Shown here piece after piece: positions 49,512-59,907 of a DNA stretch of 64,000 bases; position 1 is the first letter of the stretch, and every line of letters starts with the position of its first letter. The notes beneath the pieces were generated by a model, which saw only the letters and a list, made by a program, of their open reading frames with translations, ran no database searches and was not told the origin of the DNA. The position numbers and the translations under genes are program-made. This DNA comes from Halorubrum sp. JWXQ-INN 858 (lineage in GTDB: Archaea > Halobacteriota > Halobacteria > Halobacteriales > Haloferacaceae), in contig NZ_WUAX01000016.1 in assembly GCF_009806985.1 (NCBI RefSeq), positions 308,976 through 372,975 on the forward strand. Reading direction: 5' to 3'.

Positions 49512-52442
49512 ATGTCAATGCAAACACCGAAAGTGCTCGGCGGCATCGACTTCGGCCTCATGGACCCGGAGACGTACCGGGACATGTCGGCGACGAAGGT
49601 CATCACCGCCGACACGTACGACGACGACGGCTACCCGATCGATATGGGGCTGATGGACCCGCGGCTCGGGGTCATCGACCCTGGACTGGAGTGCCGAACC
49701 TGCGGCTCCCACTCCGGCTCCTGTAACGGGCACTTCGGCCACATCGAGCTGGCCGCACCCGTCATCCACGTCGGGTTCACGAAGCTCATCCGGCGGCTGC
49801 TCCGGTCGACCTGTCGCGACTGCGGACGGCTCGCGCTCGATGAGGCCCAGCGCGAGGAGTTCCGGGAGCGCTACGACCGCGCCAAGGAGCTCGGCGACGA
49901 CCCCCACGACGTCCTGAAGGCCGCCGTTCGGCAGGCCCGAAAGGCCAAGACCTGTCCGTTCTGTGGCGAGCCGCAGGCGGACATCAAACACGAGAAGCCG
50001 ACCACCTACTACGAGGTCCAGGACGTGCTCTCGGGCGACTACTCCGAGCACATCGCGGCCGCGATGCAGCCGGACGAGGAGGAAGACGAGCCCGGAACCT
50101 CCCCGCAGGAGCTCGCCGAGAAGACCGACGTCTCGCTCGAGCGGATCAACGAGATCATGGCCGGCGAGTTCCGCCCGCGGAAGGAGGACCGCCGCGCCAT
50201 CGAGAAGGCGCTGAGCATCGACCTCACCGAGGAGGACATGAACAAGCTGATGCCGTCGGACATCCGCGACTGGTTCGAGGACATCCCGGACGAGGACCTC
50301 GAGGTCCTCGGGATCGACTCGGCCGACTCCCGGCCGGAGTGGATGATCCTGACCGTCCTCCCGGTGCCGCCGGTGACGACCCGCCCCTCCATCACGCTGG
50401 ACAACGGTCAGCGCTCGGAGGACGACCTCACGCACAAGCTGGTCGACATCATCCGCATCAACCAGCGGTTCATGGAGAACCGCGAGGCGGGGGCCCCACA
50501 GCTGATCATCGAGGACCTCTGGGAGCTGTTACAGTACCACGTCACCACGTTCATCGACAACGAGATCTCGGGGACGCCGCCGGCGCGACACCGCTCGGGC
50601 CGGCCCCTCAAAACGCTCTCGCAGCGCCTGAAAGGGAAGGAGGGCCGCTTCCGCGGCTCGCTGTCCGGCAAGCGCGTGAACTTCTCCGCGCGGACCGTCA
50701 TCTCGCCCGACCCGACGCTCTCGCTCAACGAGGTCGGCGTCCCCGACCGCGTGGCGACGGAGATGACCCAGACGCTCAACGTCACCGAACGGAACGTCGA
50801 GGAGGCGCGTCAGTACGTCCGGAACGGCCCCGAGAGCCACCCCGGCGCGAACTACGTGCGCCGCCCCGACGGTCGCCGCCTGAAGGTGACCGAGAAGAAC
50901 TGCGAGGAGCTCGCTGAGAAGGTCGAGCTCGACTGGGAGGTGAACCGCCACCTCGTCGACGGCGACATCGTGATCTTCAACCGACAGCCGTCGCTCCACC
51001 GGATGTCGATCATGGCTCACGAAGTCGTCGTGATGCCGTACAAGACGTTCCGTCTCAACACCGTCGTCTGTCCGCCGTACAACGCCGACTTCGACGGCGA
51101 CGAGATGAACATGCACGCCCTCCAGAACGAGGAGGCCCGTGCGGAGGCGCGCGTGTTGATGCGTGTCCAAGAGCAGATCCTGAGCCCCCGGTTCGGTGGG
51201 AACATCATCGGGGCCATCCAGGACCACATCTCGGGGACCTACCTGCTCACCCACTCGAACCCGCACTTCACCGAGACGCAGGCGCTCGACCTGCTCCGGG
51301 CGACCCGGGTCGACGAGCTCCCCGAGCCGGACGGCGAGGACGAGACCGGCCCGTACTGGACGGGCCGAACGCTCTTCTCGGAGCTGCTTCCCGACGACCT
51401 CAACCTCGAGTTCACCTCGTCGACGGGCGACACCGTCCGCATCGAGAACGGCCAGCTGGTGGAGGGGACGATCGACGAGGACGCCGTCGGCGCGTTCGGC
51501 GGCGAGGTCGTCGACACCCTCACCAAGATGTACGGCGAGACGCGTGCCCGCGTGTTCATCAACGAGATCGCCTCGCTGGCGATGCGCGCGATCATGCACT
51601 TCGGCTTCTCGATCGGGATCGACGACGAGTCGATTCCGCCGGAGGCCGAACAGCAGGTCGACGAGGCGATCGAGAGCGCCTACGACCGCGTCCAGGAGCT
51701 GATCGAGACGTACGAGGCCGGCGAGCTGGAGTCGCTGCCGGGCCGCGGCGTCGCCGAGACGCTCGAGATGAAGATCATGCAGACGCTCGGGAAGGCACGT
51801 GACTCCGCCGGCGAGATCGCCGACCAACACTTCGGCGACGACAACCCGGCGGTCGTGATGGCCCGCTCCGGCGCGCGTGGGTCGATGCTGAACCTCACGC
51901 AGATGGCCGGCTCCGTCGGCCAGCAGGCGGTTCGGGGCGAGCGGATCAACCGCGGCTACGAGGACCGCACGCTCTCACACTACAAGCCGAACGACCTCTC
52001 CGCGGAGGCGCACGGCTTCGTGGAGAACTCCTACCGCGGCGGACTCACGCCCGAGGAGTTCTTCTTCCACGCGATGGGCGGCCGCGAGGGGCTGGTCGAC
52101 ACGGCGGTCCGGACCTCCAAGTCCGGATACCTCCAGCGCCGGCTCATCAACGCGCTCTCCGAGTTGGAGGCGCAGTACGACGGGACGGTGCGGGACACCT
52201 CCGGCACCATCGTCCAGTTCGAGTTCGGCGAGGACGGCACCTCGCCCGTGAAGGTGTCCTCCGGCGAGGGCAGCGGCGTCGACATCGACGCCATCGCCGA
52301 CCGCGTCATCGGCGCGGAGTTCGACTCCGCGGAGGAGAAGGAGCGGTTCCTCGGCGAGCGCACGCCGCCGACGAACCTCTCGGAGCACGCCGGGCCAGGG
52401 CTGAACAAGGCCGGCGGACTGGGGGTGGAATCAGATGACTGA
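49512..52442 (+). CDS. rpoA1: DNA-directed RNA polymerase subunit A' (N-terminal part of beta')
   Basis: The 976-residue large subunit carries the catalytic loop [12 protein letters not shown] (~525) that binds the two magnesium ions. Zinc motifs lie in the clamp ([17 protein letters not shown], ~57; CRDC and CPFC, ~100-155). A rudder/bridge region precedes the trigger-loop segment that continues in A''. An acidic insertion with HTH-like sequence ([21 protein letters not shown], ~180-240) is typical of haloarchaea. Start directly follows the rpoB' stop; its TGA overlaps the start of rpoA'' by eight bases. Confidence 0.97.
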   Translation: MSMQTPKVLGGIDFGLMDPETYRDMSATKVITADTYDDDGYPIDMGLMDPRLGVIDPGLECRTCGSHSGSCNGHFGHIELAAPVIHVGFTKLIRRLLRSTCRDCGRLALDEAQREEFRERYDRAKELGDDPHDVLKAAVRQARKAKTCPFCGEPQADIKHEKPTTYYEVQDVLSGDYSEHIAAAMQPDEEEDEPGTSPQELAEKTDVSLERINEIMAGEFRPRKEDRRAIEKALSIDLTEEDMNKLMPSDIRDWFEDIPDEDLEVLGIDSADSRPEWMILTVLPVPPVTTRPSITLDNGQRSEDDLTHKLVDIIRINQRFMENREAGAPQLIIEDLWELLQYHVTTFIDNEISGTPPARHRSGRPLKTLSQRLKGKEGRFRGSLSGKRVNFSARTVISPDPTLSLNEVGVPDRVATEMTQTLNVTERNVEEARQYVRNGPESHPGANYVRRPDGRRLKVTEKNCEELAEKVELDWEVNRHLVDGDIVIFNRQPSLHRMSIMAHEVVVMPYKTFRLNTVVCPPYNADFDGDEMNMHALQNEEARAEARVLMRVQEQILSPRFGGNIIGAIQDHISGTYLLTHSNPHFTETQALDLLRATRVDELPEPDGEDETGPYWTGRTLFSELLPDDLNLEFTSSTGDTVRIENGQLVEGTIDEDAVGAFGGEVVDTLTKMYGETRARVFINEIASLAMRAIMHFGFSIGIDDESIPPEAEQQVDEAIESAYDRVQELIETYEAGELESLPGRGVAETLEMKIMQTLGKARDSAGEIADQHFGDDNPAVVMARSGARGSMLNLTQMAGSVGQQAVRGERINRGYEDRTLSHYKPNDLSAEAHGFVENSYRGGLTPEEFFFHAMGGREGLVDTAVRTSKSGYLQRRLINALSELEAQYDGTVRDTSGTIVQFEFGEDGTSPVKVSSGEGSGVDIDAIADRVIGAEFDSAEEKERFLGERTPPTNLSEHAGPGLNKAGGLGVESDD

Positions 52443-53697
52443 GCACGAACACGTAACCGACGACATGGAGGCCGTGGTGGAAGCGACGGAGCTTCCCTCC
52501 CGGCTGAAGGCGCAGGTGTACGAGACGATCGACGCGAAGGCCGACGAGTACGGCGACGTCACGATCGAACAGGTGACGGACATCGCGACGGGCGTCGAGA
52601 ACCGCTACATCGAGACCCGCGTGGACCCGCTCGACCCCGTCGGAACGGTGTCCGCACAGTCGATCGGTGAGCCCGGGACGCAGATGACGATGAACACGTT
52701 CCACTACGCCGGCGTGGCTGAGATCGACGTCACGCAGGGGCTGCCCCGGCTCATCGAGCTGGTGGACGCCCGAAAGACGCCGGACACCCCGATGATGACG
52801 GTTCACCTGGACGGCGAGTACGCGACGGACCGGGAGAAGGCCCACGAGGTCGTCTGGTCGATCGAGTCGACCCGCATCCTCGCGCTCGGCGACGTGTCGA
52901 CGAACGTCGCGGACATGCTCGTGCGGATCGACCTCAACGACGACACGCTGCTGGAACGGTGGCCAACCCACTCGAACCCCTCGGAGGTCGCGGCGATCAT
53001 CGCCGAGACGATCGAGGACGCGCTGGGCGTGGACGCCCGCCAGTCCGGGACCGTCATCGAGTTCGGCCCCAACGAGCCGAGCTACCGCGAACTGTTACAG
53101 CTCGTCGAGCAGCTCCGCGAGATCGTGTTCAAGGGGATCGAGGAGGTCGAGCGCGTCGTCATTCGGAAGGAGGAGATCGACGACGAGGAGCAGTTCGTGC
53201 TCTACACCGAAGGGTCCGCCTTCGGCGACGCCCTCGACATCGAGGGCGTCGACGCCTCGCGGACGACGTGTAACAACATCCACGAGATCTACCGCAACCT
53301 CGGCGTCGAGGCGGCCCGCGAGACGATCATCGACGAGACGAAGAACACGCTCGAAGAGCAGGGGCTCGACGACGTGAACGTCCGCCACCTCATGCTCGTG
53401 GCGGACATCATGACGAACAACGGCGAGATCGACTCGATCGGTCGCCACGGGATCTCCGGCTCGAAGGACTCCGTGCTCGCACGGGCGGCGTTCGAGGTGA
53501 CGGTGAACCACCTGCTCGACGCCGCGATCCACGGCGAGTACGACGAGCTCGACGGCGTCATCGAGAACGTCATCGCCGGCAAGCCGATCGCGCTCGGCAC
53601 CGGCGACGTCGACCTCCGGATGGGGTCGCGAGTGATATCGGACGGCGGTCAGCCGACGGACGACGGGGACGCCCCCGCGAACGAACGGGCGGACTGA
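52435..53697 (+). CDS. rpoA2: DNA-directed RNA polymerase subunit A'' (C-terminal part of beta')
   Basis: The 420-residue protein supplies the trigger-loop and C-terminal part of beta'. [27 protein letters not shown] (trigger loop, ~70-95), [20 protein letters not shown] and [24 protein letters not shown] (~320) are diagnostic. It is coupled to rpoA' by overlap and to nusA by TGATG. An acidic C-terminal extension (~400-420) is lineage-specific. Confidence 0.97.
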   Translation: MTEHEHVTDDMEAVVEATELPSRLKAQVYETIDAKADEYGDVTIEQVTDIATGVENRYIETRVDPLDPVGTVSAQSIGEPGTQMTMNTFHYAGVAEIDVTQGLPRLIELVDARKTPDTPMMTVHLDGEYATDREKAHEVVWSIESTRILALGDVSTNVADMLVRIDLNDDTLLERWPTHSNPSEVAAIIAETIEDALGVDARQSGTVIEFGPNEPSYRELLQLVEQLREIVFKGIEEVERVVIRKEEIDDEEQFVLYTEGSAFGDALDIEGVDASRTTCNNIHEIYRNLGVEAARETIIDETKNTLEEQGLDDVNVRHLMLVADIMTNNGEIDSIGRHGISGSKDSVLARAAFEVTVNHLLDAAIHGEYDELDGVIENVIAGKPIALGTGDVDLRMGSRVISDGGQPTDDGDAPANERAD

Positions 53698-54116
53698 TGC
53701 GCGTCGAGCTCTCCGACGAGGCGCGGCGCTACATCGGTCGGTTCGACGAACTGACCGGCGTCGCGCCGAAGGACTGCCTCGTGGAGGGCGACCGGCTCGT
53801 GTTCCTGGTTCCGGCGGGGGAGATGGCCGCCGCCATCGGACAGGGCGGCGAGACCGTCACCGAGGTGGAGGCGGACCTCGGCCGACCGATCGAGCTCGTC
53901 GAGGACGCCGACACCCCGGAGGCGTTCGTCGCGAGCGCGCTCGCGCCGGCGGCGGTCAACGCCGTGACGATCTCCGTACAGAACGACCGCGTGGCGTACG
54001 TCGAAGTGCCGGAGGGCGACCGGGGCGTCGCGATCGGCGCGGACGGCCGGAACATCGAGACGGCCCGGACGCTGGCGAAGCGACACCACGACGTCGACGA
54101 CGTTGAGCTGACCTGA
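53697..54116 (+). CDS. nusA: NusA-like KH-domain transcription elongation protein
   Basis: The 139-residue archaeal NusA contains only two KH domains without the S1 domain. GxxG-type RNA-binding loops are AAIGQGGETVTEVE (~45) and VAIGADGRNIETARTL (~105). It binds RNA and is thought to act in elongation or termination. The ATG overlaps the rpoA'' stop. The length of 139 residues matches the known halobacterial gene after rpoA''. No rpl30e gene lies between rpoA'' and nusA, unlike many other Archaea. Confidence 0.93.
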   Translation: MRVELSDEARRYIGRFDELTGVAPKDCLVEGDRLVFLVPAGEMAAAIGQGGETVTEVEADLGRPIELVEDADTPEAFVASALAPAAVNAVTISVQNDRVAYVEVPEGDRGVAIGADGRNIETARTLAKRHHDVDDVELT

Positions 54117-54192
54117 CGGGGACACCGGCTCGCAGCCCCGACTGTGGCACCGACCCGCGGCCCTTTTCACCCGCCGTCACTTCCGGCCGGAC

Positions 54193-54960
54193 ATGCAACG
54201 ACGACGGCTCCTCGCGGGTATCGCCGCCGGCACGGCCGGCGGGTCGGCCGGCTGTCTCGGGTTCAGCCTCGGCGAGCCGGGGATCACCGACGTCGATTGG
54301 CTCGACGGCGACGCGCTCGACGCCGACGCGCTCGCGGACCACCACTCGTCGGCGCTCGTCGACGCGGGCGGGTTCGAGCTGTTCTCGACGGCGGAGACGA
54401 CACACGAAGGAGAGTCGGAGCCGAGCCGCTGGCTCCCCTCCCAGGAGTACGAGGCCCGGTTCGAGGCGGAGCGGGGGAGACAGTACCTCCGACAGGAGAC
54501 GGTCGACGCGGCCGAGCGGGACGTCCTCGAGCTGTACGTCGACGGCGACGAGGCGTTCCTCCGGGAGGCGTCCGGGGACGACGTCGCGACGGACCGCCGG
54601 GCGGTCGACCGGTCCGCCGCGGAGTTCCGCGAGGAGATGCGCGCGGAGTCGCTCTCGGGCGTCCGCGGCGTCGGGGGGTGGAACATGCGCGTCGACGACC
54701 GCGCCGCCGACATCGACGGCGAGCGTGCGGTGAGGCTCGTCGCCGACGAGTTCACGGGCGACGCCGGGATCCCGGAGGAGGTAACGGCGGCCGACGCGAC
54801 CATGTACGTTACGGAAGACGGGGTCGTTCCGTCGCTCGATCAGCGCTGGGAGGGCACACAGCGCGGGCAGGGCGCGACCGTCGAGATCGACGTCGCGTTC
54901 CGCGACGTGGGGGAGACGACGATCGACGAGCCGTCGTGGGTCGCGACGCTCCGGGAGTGA
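54193..54960 (+). CDS. Tat-exported haloarchaeal lipoprotein of unknown function
   Basis: The N-terminus MQRRRLLAGIAAGTAGGSAGC has twin Arg before a hydrophobic stretch and ends in a lipobox Cys (residue ~21), so the protein is probably folded, exported by Tat and lipid-anchored on the cell surface. The 255-residue body is acidic with alternating helices and strands (YLRQETVDAAERDVLELYVDGD; WNMRVDDRAADIDGERAVRLV; TVEIDVAFRDVGETTIDEPSW). It resembles haloarchaeal lipoprotein families of unknown role that carry a lipoprotein-carrier-like fold. Its position between nusA and rps12 is odd for a surface protein. Confidence 0.8.
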   Translation: MQRRRLLAGIAAGTAGGSAGCLGFSLGEPGITDVDWLDGDALDADALADHHSSALVDAGGFELFSTAETTHEGESEPSRWLPSQEYEARFEAERGRQYLRQETVDAAERDVLELYVDGDEAFLREASGDDVATDRRAVDRSAAEFREEMRAESLSGVRGVGGWNMRVDDRAADIDGERAVRLVADEFTGDAGIPEEVTAADATMYVTEDGVVPSLDQRWEGTQRGQGATVEIDVAFRDVGETTIDEPSWVATLRE

Positions 54961-55200
54961 GTGTGAGGTCGTCGACGGGGCTCCCGGCCGCGCTCGTCGC
55001 CGTCGGCGGCGACGGATCAAGGGGGATCGGAAACGACGGGTTCTCAGCACGGCTTACCGCCTCAACGGCGACGAGCGCGCTCCGTTCGAACCGTAAAACA
55101 GGCTCAGATCCGACGAGAGGTATCCCTACGGGGATCTGAGGCCGTTTCTCGGGGTCGAAAGAGGGACGCTTAAGTATCTCCGTGGGAAAACACGGGTACG
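54961..55200. other. Gap before rps12 with stem-loop and leaderless promoter
   Basis: A nine-pair inverted repeat lies at 55103-55140 (CTCAGATCC and GGATCTGAG, 20-base loop). Within its loop, ATCCC and GGGAT can form a second short hairpin (about 55122-55135). The TATA-like GCTTAAGTATC follows at about 55167-55176, 27-29 bases before the rps12 ATG. The first 140 bases show no gene. Confidence 0.6.
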
Positions 55201-55629
55201 ATGGCGAACGGCAAATATGCCGCCCGTAAGCTCAAGCAGGACCGGCAGAAGCGGCGCTGGTCCGACTCCGAGTACGCTCGGAGAGAGCGCGGGCTCAAGA
55301 AGAAGTCCGACCCCCTCGAGGGTGCCCCGCAGGCCCGCGGGATCGTCCTCGAGAAGGTCGGGATCGAGGCAAAGCAGCCGAACTCGGCGATCCGAAAGTG
55401 TGTCCGCGTTCAGCTCATCAAGAACGGGAAGCAGGTCACCGCGTTCTGTCCCGGTGACGGCGCTATCTCCTTCATCGACGAGCACGACGAGGTCACGATC
55501 GCCGGGATCGGTGGCGCGAAGGGTCGCGCGATGGGCGACCTCTCCGGCGTCAACTACAAGGTCGAGAAGGTCAACGGCGTCTCGATGATCGAACTGGTTC
55601 GCGGAAACGCGGAGAAACCCGTCCGATGA
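55201..55629 (+). CDS. rps12: 30S ribosomal protein S12
   Basis: The 142-residue decoding-site protein has the archaeal/eukaryotic (S23-type) form. [40 protein letters not shown] (~60-80; the conserved loop around the decoding centre) and [20 protein letters not shown] identify it. The promoter just upstream (TATA-like at ~55167) shows that it can be transcribed separately from the polymerase genes. It ends in an ATGA overlap with rps7. Confidence 0.97.
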   Translation: MANGKYAARKLKQDRQKRRWSDSEYARRERGLKKKSDPLEGAPQARGIVLEKVGIEAKQPNSAIRKCVRVQLIKNGKQVTAFCPGDGAISFIDEHDEVTIAGIGGAKGRAMGDLSGVNYKVEKVNGVSMIELVRGNAEKPVR

Positions 55630-56285
55630 GCGAGGAGCCCGAAACCGACACGGACGCCGAGGAGGAGCCGGAGGTCGCGGCCGACGAGCCCGATCCGGAC
55701 GCCCCGGCGGCGAGCGAGGCGGCCAACGAGAACGCACTGCTCTTCGGCGTCTGGGACGTCACGGAGATCGCCTACGCCGACCCCTCGACGAAACGCTACA
55801 TGACCGTGACCCCCATCGCGCACACGATGGGTCGTCACGCCTCCAAGCAGTTCAAGAAGTCCGAGATCTCGCTCGTCGAGCGGCTCATCAACCGTCTCAT
55901 GCAGACGGACGAGAACACGGGCAAGAAACAGCAGGCGACCCGGATCGTCCGCGACGCGTTCGACATCGTCCACGAGCGCACCGAGGAGAACCCGGCACAG
56001 GTGCTCGTCACGGCCGTCGAGAACGCCGCGCCGCGAGAGGAGACCGTCCGCCTGAAGTACGGCGGGATCTCCGTCCCGAAGGCCGTCGACGTCGCGCCCC
56101 AGCGCCGCGTCGACCAGGCCCTGCTGTTCATCTCCGACGGCGTCGCCAGCGCGACGTACAAATCGACCACCTCGGCCGCCGAGGCGCTTGCGAGCGAGCT
56201 GATCGCCGCCGCCGACTACGACGTGCAGACGTACTCCATCTCCCAGAAGGAGGAGCGCGAGCGCGTCGCCGCCGCGGCCCGCTAA
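55626..56285 (+). CDS. rps7: 30S ribosomal protein S7
   Basis: The 219-residue 16S-binding protein has an acidic haloarchaeal N-terminal tail (residues 1-45, rich in Glu/Asp/Ala), then the S7 core: [18 protein letters not shown] (~80), [42 protein letters not shown] and an end rich in Ala/Arg. It organises the 3' major domain of 16S rRNA. It is coupled to rps12 by ATGA overlap. The last bases and the TAA are duplicated directly after the gene. Elongation factor 2, often next in archaeal str operons, does not follow. Confidence 0.96.
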   Translation: MSEEPETDTDAEEEPEVAADEPDPDAPAASEAANENALLFGVWDVTEIAYADPSTKRYMTVTPIAHTMGRHASKQFKKSEISLVERLINRLMQTDENTGKKQQATRIVRDAFDIVHERTEENPAQVLVTAVENAAPREETVRLKYGGISVPKAVDVAPQRRVDQALLFISDGVASATYKSTTSAAEALASELIAAADYDVQTYSISQKEERERVAAAAR

Positions 56286-56328
56286 CGCGGACCGCGAACG
56301 CAGCCCGCTAACGCGGGCCGTTAACGCG
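56277..56328. repeat. 26-bp tandem duplication of the 3' end of rps7
   Basis: Units at 56277-56302 and 56303-56328 both begin GCCCGCTAACGCG. The first includes the gene's last codons and TAA stop; the second repeats them outside the gene. Confidence 0.85.
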
Positions 56329-56381
56329 AACCGCGACCCGATTCCGTTCTCCCGTTTCCACTCGGTTCCCGAGAGCAGCAC

Positions 56382-56390
56382 CCTTTAGCC
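56382..56390 (+). promoter_or_regulatory. TATA-like element of the sugar dehydrogenase gene
   Basis: CCTTTAGCC is centred 27 bases before the ATG at 56413. Confidence 0.5.
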
Positions 56391-56412
56391 GTCGGTGTCC
56401 CAACCCCGTGGT

Positions 56413-57831
56413 ATGCCACCCGAACGACGGCGGTTCCTGGCGGGCGGCCTCGCGAGCGTCGCCGGCCTCGCCGGAGTCGCCGGCTGTCTCGGCGGCGGTC
56501 CCGATGAAGGGGACGCAGGCGACGCAGACGACGGAGGGGAAGCCGACGCGTCGACGCCGACCCCGGTCGAGGACTCCGAGTACGACCTCACCGTCGATCA
56601 CGACGTCGAGTCGTGGACGGCGTACGACCCCGACTGGGAGCCGCCGACCGATCCGCCCGCGCTCGACGCAGACGTCGAGACGGTGATCGAGGGGTTGGAG
56701 GTGCCGTGGGACCTCGCGTTCGCGCCGGACGGCGACCTGTTCGTCTCCGAGCGGATCGGTCGGATCTCGCGGTACGACGGCGAGGCGGTGACGTCAGTCG
56801 CCGCCCCCGACGTCATCGACCGCGCGGACTCAGTCGCACCGGGCGACGACGCGATGGAGTGGTGGGGCGGCGGCAGCGAGGGCGGGCTCATGGGCCTCGC
56901 GGTCCATCCGAACTACCCGGACGTGCCGCTCGTGTACGCCGTCTACACGTACAAGGCGGGAGCGGACGACTACCGCAACCGCGTCGTCTACTACGACGCC
57001 GACGCCGACGATCCGGGAGCGACGGAGACGGTCGTCGTCGACTCGATCCCCGGCCACGAGGTCGTCCACAACGGCTCGCGGCTCGCGTTCGGCCCCGCGA
57101 ACTACCTCTGGGTGACGACCGGCGACGCGAACGACACCGCGCTCTCGCCGGACCCGAGCTCCGTGGCCGGGAAGGTGTTGCGCGTGGAACCGGACGGGAG
57201 CGCCCCCGCGGACAACCCCGACCTCGGCGGCGACCCGCGGGTGTACTCGGTCGGTCACCGGAACCCGCAAGGGATCTCGTTTCTCCCCGACGGGACGCCG
57301 ATCGTCACCGAACACGGGCCGGGCTATCGGGACGAGGTACAGATCGTGCGCCCGGGCGACGACCACGGCTGGGGGCCCGAGGAGGACCGCGCACGCGACG
57401 GCGACACGTATCCGGGGACCGACTTCGCCCGGCCGGTCGCCCACAGCGGCACGGACACGACGTGGGCCCCCTCGGGCTGCGTCTTCCGTACCGGCGGGGC
57501 GGCGGACGGGTGGCGGAACCGGCTGCTCGTCGGGGGGCTCCGCTCCCAGCGGCTCCTCGCCGTCACCGTCCACTCGCGCGACGGCGATCCCGCCGACGCG
57601 ACCGGCGGCGAGCGCCACGACGCCGATTGGACCGATGCGGAGTACGACGCGGTTTCCCACGGCCTGCTCGCGGACGAGTTGGGCCGGGTCCGTCACGTCG
57701 AGCAGGGTCCGGACGGCTCGGTGTACGCGATCACGTCAAACCGCGACGGACGGTCGAACGACGGCGACGGCTTCCCGCGCGAGGACGACGACCGGCTGGT
57801 GCGGCTGACTCCCGAGGACGGGACGCGGTAG
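56413..57831 (+). CDS. PQQ-dependent sugar dehydrogenase family lipoprotein
   Basis: A Tat signal with twin Arg (MPPERRRFLAGGLASVAG) ends in a lipobox Cys in AGCLGG (~26), followed by a Gly/Asp/Thr-rich tether, so the enzyme should sit on the outer cell surface. The six-bladed beta-propeller shows family motifs EVPWDLAFAPDGDLFVSERIGRI (~97), GLMGLAVHPNYPD, HNGSRLAFGPANYLWVTTGDAND (~220), VYSVGHRNPQGISFLPDG (~280) and EHGPGYRDEV. This is the soluble glucose dehydrogenase B/HIP-like (GSDH) family, expected to oxidise aldoses with pyrroloquinoline quinone. Whether this species makes PQQ is unknown. The 472-residue length is normal. Confidence 0.87.
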   Translation: MPPERRRFLAGGLASVAGLAGVAGCLGGGPDEGDAGDADDGGEADASTPTPVEDSEYDLTVDHDVESWTAYDPDWEPPTDPPALDADVETVIEGLEVPWDLAFAPDGDLFVSERIGRISRYDGEAVTSVAAPDVIDRADSVAPGDDAMEWWGGGSEGGLMGLAVHPNYPDVPLVYAVYTYKAGADDYRNRVVYYDADADDPGATETVVVDSIPGHEVVHNGSRLAFGPANYLWVTTGDANDTALSPDPSSVAGKVLRVEPDGSAPADNPDLGGDPRVYSVGHRNPQGISFLPDGTPIVTEHGPGYRDEVQIVRPGDDHGWGPEEDRARDGDTYPGTDFARPVAHSGTDTTWAPSGCVFRTGGAADGWRNRLLVGGLRSQRLLAVTVHSRDGDPADATGGERHDADWTDAEYDAVSHGLLADELGRVRHVEQGPDGSVYAITSNRDGRSNDGDGFPREDDDRLVRLTPEDGTR

Positions 57832-57843
57832 CGACGACGGAGG

Positions 57844-59907
57844 TCACGCCAGCCACTCGTCGGGCTTCGTGTCGTAGTCGACGTCGTCGGCCGCGATCAG
57901 GGCGACGAGGTCGTCGGCGAGCGCGTGTTCGCTCGCGGCCTCCCCGTCGTATCGGAAGCGAACGCCGGCCTCCGTTCCCGTCGGCTCGCGGCCGCGGCGC
58001 TTCGCGCGGCGGACCTCCTCTTCGGCGTACTCCGTACGGATCGTCGCGAGGTTCACCGGGCGTCCCCACAGCTCGAAGACGCGTTCGAGCGTCGCTTTCG
58101 CCTGTTCCTCGTCGAGCGCGACCCCGTTGTACCGGTGGCCGAGGAGGAGCTCGCCGCGGTTCCGGAAGTTGCCGTCGAGCGCGACGATCGTCGGCTTGCC
58201 GAAGTTCGTAAAGCGGAGGAGTAGCTTCCGACGGACGTCGTCGGCGTCGACGCTGGCGACGCGGAACTCCTCGCCCGCCCGGCTGTACTCGTAGGTGAAG
58301 TAGTTCCCCTCGCGGACGAACTCGTCGGTCAGGAACTCGTCGAGGAACGTCACGTCGTTGTGGCTCTCGCGGACCGCGAACATGCGCTCCCAGCCCGCGG
58401 TCCGGTCGACGTCGGCCAGCGCCGCCTCGACCGTCGGGTAGCGATCGACGTCGAACATGTAGCGGGCCCGCTCGGCGAGCGTCGCCCGCGAGACGGAGCG
58501 GAGCGCGCCGCGGTGTTCCGGCCGCGAGAGGACGTAGTGGCGCTCCGCGAGCCCCTCGTAGGTGAGCAGCGTCCAGGGGTGGCGCTCGATGTCCGGCGCG
58601 TCGTCCGGGTCGAGGTCGCCCTCCCGTGCCGACAGCGCCCGGTCGACGGCCTCCGAATCGACTCGTGGGTCGCCCGCGGCCGCGAGCGCGGCCAGGTCGT
58701 CGAGCGTCGCCGGCCCCGCGCCGGCGATCGCGGGGTGGGGGGCGAGCGCCTCGGCGACCCGGTCGAGGTCGATCCGGGTATGGAACGTGTCGGGCGTCAC
58801 CCCCTCGACGCGGAGCAGCCGGTCGATCACGTCCCGGCGGGCCGCCCGCAGCTCGAGGTGGGTCCACAGCTCGAAGCCGAGCTTGTAGGGGTTGAGCCCG
58901 GGCGAACCGAGCACGCGCGCCATGTGGTCGGCGTAGGTGAGGAACTCGTCGGGACCGGCGAACCCCTCGCCGCCCATCATCACCGACTCCCAGTACGTCG
59001 CCCACCCCTCGTTCATCACCTTCGTCGACTTCTGGCCGGCGAAGTAGTACGCCTCCTCGCGGACCGCGTCGATGACGGTCGTCTCCCACGGCTCGCGGTC
59101 GACCGCCTTCCCGGAGTCGGCGTCGTACCGTTTCCCGTGGTCACGGAGGAACGCGAGGACGTCCGGGCGCGGCTCGTCCGGCTCGGCGTCCCCCTCCTGT
59201 CCCGCGAGCCACTCCTCGTCGAACACGTCCCGGCGGACCGCCTCGGAGAGGTCGAGCTCCGCGATCCGCGCCCGTAGCTCCGCGGCCGAGTCTGCGGGCG
59301 ACGCGTCCGAATCGCTCGGACGGCCGGGGCCGTCGCCCTCCGCGCCGCGAGCCGCGTCGACCGGGCTGTGTTGGTCGATCGTGTCCGACAGCGAGGAGAC
59401 GGCGTCGATCAACCGCTCGACCGCGTCCCGGTCGACGTCCGGGCGGTCGGCGATCGCCGACAGCCGGTCGGCGTTGCGCTCCAGGCGGGCCGCGGCGTTC
59501 GGCCCGTCAGCACCGCGGTCGGCGTACAGCCCGAACCAGCGGTTGTTCGCGAAGAAGTCCGCGTGCGCCTCGACGTGGGTGATCACGGCCTTCTGGTCCG
59601 CCGTCGTGTTCGACTCCTGGAGGAACGCGTGGGCCGGGTCGTCGTTGTTGACGATCTCGAACGCCTTGCCGAGCCCGTGCCGGTCCGTCTGACGCTGGCG
59701 CTCGTAGTTCATCCCCCAGCGCCAGTGTGGGTACCGGCGCTGGAACCCCTCGTAGGCGATGAGTTCGTTCATCTCGTCGTGGTCGACGACCCAGTAGCGG
59801 ACGGGATACGGCTCCAGTCCGAGCCGCTCGGCGAGGGCCCGCGCCGCCGCGGCGTGTTCGGCGAGCGTCGCCGCCTCGCGTTTCGCCTCGAGGCGGTCGT
59901 CCCTCAT
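57844..59907 (-). CDS. SpoVR family protein
   Basis: The 687-residue protein has the long conserved SpoVR/YcgB core: [20 protein letters not shown] (~38), [21 protein letters not shown] (~60), [18 protein letters not shown] (~85) and [16 protein letters not shown]. Further on come the second core ([20 protein letters not shown], ~285) and a C-terminal domain ([20 protein letters not shown]). The biochemical activity is unknown. Bacterial versions belong to a stress/sporulation set with PrkA and YeaH. Residues ~190-240 are an insertion of low complexity. It is the last gene of the operon and its ATG overlaps the DUF444 stop by four bases. Confidence 0.93.
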   Translation of the reverse strand: MRDDRLEAKREAATLAEHAAAARALAERLGLEPYPVRYWVVDHDEMNELIAYEGFQRRYPHWRWGMNYERQRQTDRHGLGKAFEIVNNDDPAHAFLQESNTTADQKAVITHVEAHADFFANNRWFGLYADRGADGPNAAARLERNADRLSAIADRPDVDRDAVERLIDAVSSLSDTIDQHSPVDAARGAEGDGPGRPSDSDASPADSAAELRARIAELDLSEAVRRDVFDEEWLAGQEGDAEPDEPRPDVLAFLRDHGKRYDADSGKAVDREPWETTVIDAVREEAYYFAGQKSTKVMNEGWATYWESVMMGGEGFAGPDEFLTYADHMARVLGSPGLNPYKLGFELWTHLELRAARRDVIDRLLRVEGVTPDTFHTRIDLDRVAEALAPHPAIAGAGPATLDDLAALAAAGDPRVDSEAVDRALSAREGDLDPDDAPDIERHPWTLLTYEGLAERHYVLSRPEHRGALRSVSRATLAERARYMFDVDRYPTVEAALADVDRTAGWERMFAVRESHNDVTFLDEFLTDEFVREGNYFTYEYSRAGEEFRVASVDADDVRRKLLLRFTNFGKPTIVALDGNFRNRGELLLGHRYNGVALDEEQAKATLERVFELWGRPVNLATIRTEYAEEEVRRAKRRGREPTGTEAGVRFRYDGEAASEHALADDLVALIAADDVDYDTKPDEWLA

